Origin: Paracoccus subflavus
GTDB taxonomy: Bacteria > Pseudomonadota > Alphaproteobacteria > Rhodobacterales > Rhodobacteraceae
Assembly (NCBI RefSeq): GCF_004310345.1
Contig: NZ_SISK01000005.1
Location: forward strand, 124,001 to 188,000
Direction of reading: 5' to 3'
Length of the DNA stretch: 64,000 nt
Shown: positions 56,746-64,000 of the stretch, piece by piece
Position numbering within the stretch: the first letter of the stretch is position 1
How the letters are laid out: each line of letters begins with the position of its first letter
Position numbers and translations under genes: made by a program
Notes under the pieces: generated by a model
What the model was told of the DNA's origin: nothing
What the model saw: only the letters and a program-made list of their open reading frames with translations
Databases searched by the model: none

Positions 56746-56858
56746 GGGTCTGTTCCTTCTTGCGGCGATTTTTCTGGACTTCAGGTCCGTTACGGCCCCC
56801 GAGGCCCGATCCCAAAATGCATGAACGCGTCCGGCAGGCCGGGCGCTTCGGGGGTGTA

Positions 56859-56885
56859 TATAGGGATGGTTTCAAACCCCGCAAG
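56859..56885 (-). promoter_or_regulatory. Candidate heat-shock (sigma-32) promoter of dnaKJ
   Basis: On the minus strand CTTGCG (56885-56880) is followed after 15 bases by CCTATA (56864-56859) and then TACACC. This resembles the alphaproteobacterial RpoH consensus CTTG-n(15-17)-CYTATnT. It lies about 115 bases upstream of dnaK. No CIRCE element is seen, so control through RpoH rather than HrcA is likely. Confidence 0.55.
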
Positions 56886-56911
56886 CACCGCATGCAGGCA
56901 ATTTGCACCGT

Positions 56912-57799
56912 TCAATCGGCTGCGCCCCAGCTCAGCGATTCATGGCGGCGGGTCGTGAAGTTGATCAGCAGGCCCAGCATCAGCGCCGCCAATGAAAACC
57001 ACAGCCCGTAGAACGGGTCGGTCCTGAGAGGGTCGTAGTTGATGAACAGAAAGCCCCGCTGCTGGTCGATGATGTGGAACAGGGGGTTCCACATGAACCA
57101 GGGCAGCAGCAGGCCGGGAACCAGATTGCCCACGAACATCTTGCCCGAGGCGAACATGTTGACGCGCTGAAAGACCGTGGTGATCAGCCGCGACCCGCGC
57201 GGCGACCAGGGCCGGATGCCCAGAAACACCACCCCGATACAGGCGCCCGACAGCCAGGACAGCAGATACATGGCAAGGCAGCCGGGCCAGAACTCCACCT
57301 CGAGCGGGGCGATGGACACATGATACAGCCACAAGATCGCGATGCAGCCGATCGTCTGGCGATACAGCACCGCCAGCGCCGCCGCCGTGATCAGGATCGC
57401 CGGGCTAAGCGGTTCGTGCTTGCCCAGCCCCCCCGAGACCGAATGGCTGCCCGCCACCGCGCCCGTTGTCTGCACATGGATCATGAACATGAAGATCCCC
57501 GACAGCATGTACAGCATGAAGTCGCCGCGGATCGGGGATTGGCGCACCCCCATGACCAGATAGATCGCCAGAAAGGCCAGCAGGAAGATGGCCGATTGCG
57601 CCACGGTCAGCAGCAGGCCGACAATGGCGTTGCGATGGTCGTTGCGCAGGTTGTAGACGGTCTGATGATAGATCAGGCCCAGCCTGCGCCCCGCCGCCGC
57701 CAGCATGGTGCCGCTTTGCCGCTGGCTGAACACGATCCGCACCTGTCCCTGGTTGCCGGTGGCCGGCAGGCGCTTGCCCAAGCCGTTGTGCCCCACCAT
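56912..57799 (-). CDS. ABC-2 type polysaccharide export permease
   Basis: A 295-residue permease of the KpsM/Wzm type with about six hydrophobic segments (for example VGLLLTVAQSAIFLLAFLAIYLVMG and LAMYLLSWLSGACIGVVFLGI). The C-terminal NPLFHIIDQQRGFLFINYDPLRTDPFYGLWFSLAALMLGLLINF matches polysaccharide and capsule exporters. The start is uncertain: the ATG at 57799 lacks a good ribosome-binding site, and GTG codons near 57740 or the ATG at 57706 are alternatives. No ATPase (KpsT/Wzt) gene is adjacent in the window. Confidence 0.85.
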   Translation of the reverse strand: MVGHNGLGKRLPATGNQGQVRIVFSQRQSGTMLAAAGRRLGLIYHQTVYNLRNDHRNAIVGLLLTVAQSAIFLLAFLAIYLVMGVRQSPIRGDFMLYMLSGIFMFMIHVQTTGAVAGSHSVSGGLGKHEPLSPAILITAAALAVLYRQTIGCIAILWLYHVSIAPLEVEFWPGCLAMYLLSWLSGACIGVVFLGIRPWSPRGSRLITTVFQRVNMFASGKMFVGNLVPGLLLPWFMWNPLFHIIDQQRGFLFINYDPLRTDPFYGLWFSLAALMLGLLINFTTRRHESLSWGAAD

Positions 57800-57866
57800 A
57801 AAGGTGATCGGCCGTTGCCACAATCGGCCAGGCCGCGCCGCATGGGCCGTTTCGGAAGGAAACTGT

Positions 57867-58664
57867 ATGGAATTTGAACGACTCATCGGGGAAATGCGGC
57901 GCCTGGCGCTGCAGGCCGGCGCGCGCATCATGGAAATCTACGAGGCCGAGGATTTCGACATCCGCGCCAAATCCGACGAATCGCCCGTCACCGCCGCGGA
58001 CGAGGCGGCTGACGCGCTGATCTCGGCCGGGCTGCGGGCGGCCTTTCCCGACATCCCCCTGATCACCGAGGAGCAGGCCGCCAGCCATAGCCAGGCCGCG
58101 CAGACCTTTCTGATCGTCGACCCGCTGGACGGCACCAAGGAGTTCGTGCAGCGGCGCGGCGATTTCACCGTCAATATCGCCTATGTGGAAAACGGCGTGC
58201 CCCTGCACGGCGTGGTCTATGCCCCCGCCAAGGGGCGGCTGTTCCACACCACGGCCGACGGCCGCGCCGTCGAGGAGCATGGCCCCTTTGGCGACACGCC
58301 GGGCCAGACCGTGGCCATCGGGGTGAACCCCATTCCCGACAATCGCGCGCTGATGGTGGTGGCCTCGAAATCGCACCGGGACGCCGCGACCGACGACTAT
58401 ATCGCGCGATACGGCGTGCGCGACATGACCAGCGCGGGATCGTCGCTGAAGTTCTGCCTGGTCGCCACGGGCGAGGCGGATCTGTATCCCCGCCTGGGCC
58501 GCACGATGGAATGGGACACCGCGGCAGGCGACGCGGTCCTGCGCGGCGCGGGCGGAGAGGTGGTGCGATTCGACGACCACACGCCCCTGACCTATGGCAA
58601 GCCGGGGTTCGAGAATCCGTTCTTCATCGCCTATGCGCCGGGCGTCCTGCTGGTCCGGGGCTGA
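57867..58664 (+). CDS. cysQ: 3'(2'),5'-bisphosphate nucleotidase CysQ
   Basis: A 265-residue inositol-monophosphatase-fold enzyme that hydrolyses PAP from sulphate assimilation. It has KSDESPVTAADEAAD, LITEEQA, the metal motif FLIVDPLDGTKEFVQRRGDFTVNIAYVENG typical of CysQ, and C-terminal RTMEWDTAAGDAVLRGAGG. GGAAGGA precedes the ATG. It is divergent from the permease gene and one base ahead of kdsB. In the capsule context it may also serve sulphated polysaccharide metabolism, which is inference. Confidence 0.94.
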   Translation: MEFERLIGEMRRLALQAGARIMEIYEAEDFDIRAKSDESPVTAADEAADALISAGLRAAFPDIPLITEEQAASHSQAAQTFLIVDPLDGTKEFVQRRGDFTVNIAYVENGVPLHGVVYAPAKGRLFHTTADGRAVEEHGPFGDTPGQTVAIGVNPIPDNRALMVVASKSHRDAATDDYIARYGVRDMTSAGSSLKFCLVATGEADLYPRLGRTMEWDTAAGDAVLRGAGGEVVRFDDHTPLTYGKPGFENPFFIAYAPGVLLVRG

Positions 58665-58665
58665 G

Positions 58666-59466
58666 ATGTCGGTCTGGATCGTCATTCCCGCGCGTCATGC
58701 CTCGACCCGCTATCCGGGCAAGCCGCTGGTCGATCTGCGCGGTGCCTCGGGGCAGGCGCGCAGCCTGATCCGGCGCAGTTGGGACGCGGCGATGGCAGTG
58801 CCTGGCATCGACCGGGTTGTGGTGGCCACCGACGACGACCGCATCCGCGATCATGCCCAGGGCTTCGGGGCCGAGGTGGTGATGACCAGCACCGCCTGCC
58901 GCAACGGCACCGAACGCTGCGCCGAAGCCGTGACCCGGATGGGCCTGCCCCCCGACATCGTGGTCAACCTGCAAGGCGACGCGCCGCTGACCCCCGCCTG
59001 GTTCGTCGAGGATCTGGTATCGGCCCTGCGCGCCGATCCGGGATCGGACGTGGCCACGCCGGTCCTGCGCTGCACCGGGGCGATGCGCGCCGACCTGATC
59101 GCGGACCGCCGGGCGGGACGCGTGGGCGGAACCACGGCGGTCTTTGGCCAAGACCGCCGCGCGCTGTATTTCTCCAAGGAGGTGATCCCCTATGGGGGGG
59201 ACGATGTCGGCCCCGGCGATCCCAGTCCGGTCTTTCATCACGTCGGCGTCTATGCCTATCGCCCCGCGGCGTTGGCGGACTATTCCCTGTGGGGGGAAGG
59301 GCGGCTGGAACGGCTGGAAGGGCTGGAACAGTTGCGCTTTCTTGAACAGGGCCGCCGCATCCTGTGCGTCGAGGTCGAGGCGCGCGGCCGCCAGTTCTGG
59401 GAGCTGAACAATCCCGAGGATGTCCCCCGGATCGAAGCCATGATGAAGGCGATGGCCCAGGACTGA
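58666..59466 (+). CDS. kdsB: 3-deoxy-manno-octulosonate cytidylyltransferase
   Basis: A 266-residue enzyme that makes CMP-Kdo for lipopolysaccharide or capsule. It has VIPARHASTRYPGKPLVDL (the CMP-sugar synthetase signature), RVVVATDDDRI, the TACRNGTERCAEA segment, VVNLQGDAPLTP and the C-terminal FHHVGVYAYRPAALADY. LQGDAPLTP replaces the commoner LQGDEPLI/IP, as in KpsU-type and some alphaproteobacterial forms. It starts one base after the cysQ stop, so the two are coupled. Confidence 0.93.
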   Translation: MSVWIVIPARHASTRYPGKPLVDLRGASGQARSLIRRSWDAAMAVPGIDRVVVATDDDRIRDHAQGFGAEVVMTSTACRNGTERCAEAVTRMGLPPDIVVNLQGDAPLTPAWFVEDLVSALRADPGSDVATPVLRCTGAMRADLIADRRAGRVGGTTAVFGQDRRALYFSKEVIPYGGDDVGPGDPSPVFHHVGVYAYRPAALADYSLWGEGRLERLEGLEQLRFLEQGRRILCVEVEARGRQFWELNNPEDVPRIEAMMKAMAQD

Positions 59467-59648
59467 ATGTTCGCGGCGGCGCGTCCGTTGATTTATGAAA
59501 ATGCAATGTGCTTTGACGATGATAATAATGGCGTCATTCCGCCGGCGGGGATATGGTCCGCAGGAATGATGCAGCTTTCCAAGGCGGTGGGCGTTATGCT
59601 GCGCATGGCTCCGGTCGCAGTGTTGAATCGAACAAGGGTGTCAGAAGA

Positions 59649-60545
59649 ATGACTCGCAAGGTAACAAAGGCCATTTTTCCGGTCGCCGGTCTGGGAACAC
59701 GGTTTCTTCCCGCCACGAAAAGCATCCCGAAAGAGATCATGACACTGATCGACCGGCCGCTGATCCAGTATGCCATCGACGAGGCGCGGGCGGCGGGCAT
59801 TACCGAGTTCATCTTTGTCACCTCGCGCGGCAAGGGCGCGCTCGAGGATTATTTCGATCACGCGCATGAACTGGAAAGCAGCCTCAAGAAATCCGGCAAG
59901 ACCGCGCTTCTGGACCTGCTGCGCACGACCAACATGGAATCGGGCGCCATCGCCTATATCCGCCAGCACAAGGCGCTGGGCCTGGGCCACGCGGTCTGGT
60001 GTGCCCGGCGCCTGGTCGCGGATGACGAGCCTTTCGCGGTGGTGCTGACCGATGACGTCATCATGGGCGAGCCCCCCTGCCTGCAACAGATGATCGAGGC
60101 TTATGGCGAAACCGGCGGCAGCATGGTCGCCACCATGGAGGTTGCGCCGGAAAAGGCCCAGGCCTATGGGGTTCTGGACGTGGCCGAGGATATGGGCGCC
60201 ATCGTCAAGGCGCGCGGCATGGTCGAAAAGCCTGCCCTGGGCACGGCGCCGTCGAACCTGGCGGTGATCGGTCGCTATATCCTGGCCCCCAGCGTGATGC
60301 AGAACCTCAACAAGCTCAAGGCCGGGTCGGGCGGAGAGATCCAGTTGACCGACGCCATCGCCGACGAGATCGAGGCCCGGCGCGACGTGTTTGGCCTGCG
60401 TTTCCGCGGCCAGCGCTTCGATTGCGGATCGAAGGCGGGTTTCCTGCAGGCGACGGTGGCCTTTGGGCTGGAACGCGACGATCTCAAGGAGGAATTCGCG
60501 GAATACCTGCACGATCTGATGTCGCTGCGCCGGGCCGCCGAATAA
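59649..60545 (+). CDS. galU: UTP-glucose-1-phosphate uridylyltransferase
   Basis: A 298-residue enzyme making UDP-glucose. Signatures: KAIFPVAGLGTRFLPATKSIPKEIMTLIDRPLIQYAIDEA, HKALGLGHAVWCA, VVLTDDVIM, GVLDVAEDMG, MVEKPALGTAPSNLAVIGRYIL and RFRGQRFDCGSKAGFLQA. The start follows AGAAGA. A 182-base, partly A/T-rich gap after kdsB probably carries its own promoter. It feeds galE, which begins three bases downstream. Confidence 0.97.
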   Translation: MTRKVTKAIFPVAGLGTRFLPATKSIPKEIMTLIDRPLIQYAIDEARAAGITEFIFVTSRGKGALEDYFDHAHELESSLKKSGKTALLDLLRTTNMESGAIAYIRQHKALGLGHAVWCARRLVADDEPFAVVLTDDVIMGEPPCLQQMIEAYGETGGSMVATMEVAPEKAQAYGVLDVAEDMGAIVKARGMVEKPALGTAPSNLAVIGRYILAPSVMQNLNKLKAGSGGEIQLTDAIADEIEARRDVFGLRFRGQRFDCGSKAGFLQATVAFGLERDDLKEEFAEYLHDLMSLRRAAE

Positions 60546-60548
60546 TCC

Positions 60549-61531
<983 letters not shown>

Positions 61532-61535
<4 letters not shown>

Positions 61536-62581
61536 CCGACGCGCCCCCCCCGGCCTGGCGGCGGGCCTGGTCGGCCTGGAGGCTGCAGGGAAAGCGCCGC
61601 ACGCTGCTGCGCCGCTGCCTGCGTGCCGGGCGCGAACTGACCCCGCTGGCTGATCGGACGGCGGCAATCCGGCCCGGCGACATCCTGTGCCTGGCTACTG
61701 TCCGCAACGAGATGTTGCGCCTGCCCGAGTGGCTGGACCATTACCGCCGCCTGGGGGTATCGGCGTTTCTGATCGTGGACAATGCCAGCACCGACGGCAC
61801 CGACCGCTTTCTGCGCGGCCAGCCCGATGTGTCGCTGTGGCGCGCCGCGGGCGCCTATCGCGAGGCGCGGTTCGGCATGGACTGGCTGGGGGCGCTGCTG
61901 TTCCGCCACGGCCACGGGCACTGGTGCGTCACGGCGGATGCGGACGAATTGCTGATCTATCCCGGCTGGGACAGCCGCCCGCTTCCCGACCTTGTCGCGC
62001 ATCTCGACGCGGCGGGGCGCCCGGCCATGGGCGCGATGATGCTGGATCTGTATCCCCGTGGCCCGCTGGACCGGGCGGATGCGCCCGAGGGCGCGCCCCT
62101 GACCGATCGGCTGCCCTGGTTCGACCCCGCGCCCTATCGCTGCCGCATGGTGCATCCACGACGCAACCGCATCCTGCACGGCGGCGCCCGCGAGCGGGTC
62201 TTTTTCGCCAGCGAACCGCAGCGCGGCCCGACGCTGAACAAGCTGCCCCTGATCCGCTGGGACCGGCGGTATGTGTACATCAACTCGACCCATTCGGCCC
62301 TGCCGCCCCGGCTGAACGACGAATACGACGGTCCCGGCGACCCGCGCCTGTCGGGCATCCTGCTGCATGGCAAGTTCCTGCCCGACAGCGCGGCCCGTGC
62401 CGCCGAGGAACTGGACCGCGGCCAGCATTTCATCGACCCCGTGGCTTATCGCCCTTATCACGCAGCCGTCGTCCAGGCGCCGGTGCTTTGGCATGAGGAT
62501 TCGGTCCGTTACCGGGACTGGCGACAACTGCAGAACCTGGGACTGATGGATTCCGGTGACTGGATGACAACCGAAGGTTGA
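61532..62581 (+). CDS. Glycosyltransferase family 2-like protein, copy A
   Basis: A 349-residue putative glycosyltransferase. A basic N-terminus precedes the catalytic core: DILCLATVRNEMLRLPEWLDHYRRLGV, FLIVDNASTDGTDRFL, and the D-x-D-like VTADADELLIYPGW. The C-terminal part (WFDPAPYRCRMV, LNKLPLIRWDRRYVYINSTH, LLHGKFLPD) is shared with copy B downstream. It starts at a GTG overlapping the galE stop (GTGA). It probably adds a sugar to a surface polysaccharide; the donor is unknown. Confidence 0.85.
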
Positions 62582-62674
62582 CCAGACCCCGGTTGTCTTG
62601 CCAAATGGCGCCGGTCGCTGTGGGGCAGGCGGGATGGCGGACGGGCACGGAACATTCCGAGGACAGGGCGTACC

Positions 62675-63697
62675 ATGTCGCGGCTAGGCATCCTGGCCGA
62701 TCGCCTGCGCCGCCGGATCGAACGGCGGCGGCTGATCCTGCGTGCCATCCGCGGCCGGTTCGCCTTGCGCGCGGTGACGGACCGCACGGCCCGGATCGGG
62801 CCAGGCGACATCCTGTGTTTCGTCACGCTGCGCAACGAACGCGCGCGGCTGGCCTTTTTCCTGGACTACTACCGGTCGCTGGGGGTGCGCCATTTCCTGG
62901 TGGTGGACAATGCCAGCACCGATGGCGGCGGGGATTGCCTGCGCGAACAGCCGGACGTGTCCCTGTGGTGGACCGACGCCAGCTACAAGGCGGCGCGGTT
63001 CGGCATGGACTGGATGAACGGGCTGCTGCGGCGGCACGGGCGGGGACATTGGTGCCTGACGGTCGATCCCGACGAATTCCTGGTCTATCCGCATATGGAG
63101 GACCGGCCCCTGCCTGCGCTGACGGCCTGGCTTTCCGATATCGGCCGGCAGTCCTTTCCCGCCATGCTGCTGGATCTGTATCCCAAGGGGCCGATCGAGG
63201 ATGCCGTCTGCCCCGAGGGTCAGGATCCCTTTGCCATCGCCCGCTGGTTCGACCCCGCCAACTATTCGATCCACAAGAACGGCCATTTCGGCAACCTGTG
63301 GATTCAGGGTGGACCGCGCAGCCGGGTGTTTTTCCGGGATGACCCCTGGAATGCCCCGGCCTTGAACAAGATTCCGCTGGTCCGGTGGTCGGGGCGCAGC
63401 GCCTATGCCAGTTCCACCCATATGCTGCTGCCCCGCGGACTGAACCGCGTCTATGACGAGGACGGGGGCGAACGGATCTCGGGCTGTCTGCTTCATGCCA
63501 AGTTCCTGTCCGGCCTTGCCGACAAGTCTGCCGAGGAACTGGACCGGCGCCAGCATTACGCCGACAGCCGGGAATACCGCGCCTATCGCGACGGCCTTGG
63601 ATGCGGCACGGGCCTGTGGTGCAGCCAATCGCGCGAATACCGCGACTGGCGCCAGCTCGAGGATCTGGGCCTCTTGTCCAGCGGAAACTGGGCATGA
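62675..63697 (+). CDS. Glycosyltransferase family 2-like protein, copy B
   Basis: A 340-residue paralogue of the preceding protein, with colinear motifs: DILCFVTLRNERARLAFFLDYYRSLGV, FLVVDNASTDGGGDCL, LTVDPDEFLVYPHMED, then LNKIPLVRWSGRSAYASSTHMLLP and LLHAKFLS. The high similarity along the whole length and the adjacent position indicate a tandem duplication followed by divergence. Its stop overlaps the start of the next gene (ATGA). Confidence 0.86.
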   Translation: MSRLGILADRLRRRIERRRLILRAIRGRFALRAVTDRTARIGPGDILCFVTLRNERARLAFFLDYYRSLGVRHFLVVDNASTDGGGDCLREQPDVSLWWTDASYKAARFGMDWMNGLLRRHGRGHWCLTVDPDEFLVYPHMEDRPLPALTAWLSDIGRQSFPAMLLDLYPKGPIEDAVCPEGQDPFAIARWFDPANYSIHKNGHFGNLWIQGGPRSRVFFRDDPWNAPALNKIPLVRWSGRSAYASSTHMLLPRGLNRVYDEDGGERISGCLLHAKFLSGLADKSAEELDRRQHYADSREYRAYRDGLGCGTGLWCSQSREYRDWRQLEDLGLLSSGNWA

Positions 63698-64000
63698 CGC
63701 GAACCGTGCACCTGGGGGTCGTGCTGCTGTGCCATGCCGATCTGGATCTGGCGGCCCGGCTGGCCCGGATCTGGGCCGAGGGCGGGGCACGGGTGGCGAT
63801 CCATGTCGATGCGCGGGTGCCCGGCGCGCATCTGGTCGGCCTGCGCCATGCGCTGCAGGATTGCGAAGGGGTGATCTTTACCCGTCGGCGGCGCTGTTCC
63901 TGGGGACGCTTCAGCCTTGTCCGCGCGACCCAGGACGCGGCAGCGGCCCTGCTGAGTCGGTTTCCCGAAACCACCCATGTCTATCTGGCCAGCGGGGCCT
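63694..64000 (+). CDS. Core-2/I-branching-type glycosyltransferase, truncated by window edge
   Basis: The first 102 residues of a protein starting MTRTVHLGVVLLCHADLDLAARL. It contains AIHVDARVPGAHL, VIFTRRRRCSWGRFSLVRATQDA and THVYLASGA, matching the N-terminal half of core-2/I-branching beta-1,6-N-acetylglucosaminyltransferase-like proteins (GT14, fused to a DUF5928 domain in Rhodobacterales). The expected YLxSGxxLPI continuation lies outside the window. ATGA overlap with copy B indicates the same operon. Confidence 0.82.
   Translation, partial: MTRTVHLGVVLLCHADLDLAARLARIWAEGGARVAIHVDARVPGAHLVGLRHALQDCEGVIFTRRRRCSWGRFSLVRATQDAAAALLSRFPETTHVYLASGA

Noticed and set aside
62566-62597. GACAACCG...CGGTTGTC inverted repeat at the end of glycosyltransferase copy A
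   Set aside because: Eight base pairs with a 16-base loop, overlapping the stop codon and lacking a T-run; too weak to call.

Overview
The window is about 64 kb of GC-rich chromosomal DNA from an alphaproteobacterium of the Rhodobacterales, most likely a Paracoccus. The clearest evidence is the fbc/pet operon: the Rieske protein begins SHADEH and reads like the Paracoccus protein, and cytochrome c1 carries the very long Ala/Pro/Glu-rich acidic extension known from Paracoccus. The regB-senC-regA-hvrA redox locus and the TsaE-phosphotransferase fusion also fit this order. Almost all of the window is housekeeping DNA with tightly packed, overlapping genes. I see no tRNA, rRNA, CRISPR array, prophage or complete insertion sequence.

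Region 1 (1-8.6 kb, minus strand) is the most accessory-looking part. One operon, read from right to left, encodes a fused TRAP permease (DctQM), a Tat-type TRAP binding protein, an IclR regulator, an SCP-x-like thiolase, an acyl-CoA synthetase, a double PPC/DUF296-domain protein and a short-chain dehydrogenase. It ends in a strong terminator and has an IclR-type operator in its leader. The set looks like uptake, CoA activation and thiolytic breakdown of an unknown carboxylic acid, and the PPC-domain protein is its unexplained member. A truncated unknown gene lies at the left edge.

Region 2 (9-13.7 kb) is the redox regulon: a membrane PAS protein without a kinase domain, the RegB sensor kinase, and divergently SenC, RegA and the H-NS-like HvrA. 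Region 3 (13.7-22 kb) holds an HD hydrolase, SecB, FxsA, a Tim44-like protein, an Smr protein and the HslV/HslU protease. The two hsl genes are separated by a BrnT/BrnA toxin-antitoxin pair with its palindromic operator, a flavin/PNPOx-like protein, a GNAT acetyltransferase and an exported WYL-like protein. TrxA follows.

Region 4 (22-38.3 kb) has the overlapping operon tsaE/amgK fusion - murU - addB - addA (tRNA modification, cell-wall recycling and recombinational repair), then an SH3 protein, a divergent histidine phosphatase, dapB, rbfA, a phosphodiester glycosidase and truB, and the TPP-riboswitch-controlled thiBPQ thiamine importer. Region 5 (38.3-48.2 kb) is mutS-aroC followed by the pho regulon pstSCAB-phoU-phoB, with a Pho box and a pstS/pstC intercistronic terminator but no phoR. 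Region 6 (48.2-56.9 kb) holds a PfkB sugar kinase, petABC (cytochrome bc1), radC and dnaK-dnaJ with a probable heat-shock promoter. Region 7 (56.9-64 kb) is for surface polysaccharide: an ABC-2 export permease without an adjacent ATPase, cysQ, kdsB, galU, galE, two paralogous family-2 glycosyltransferases and the start of a core-2/I-branching-type glycosyltransferase.
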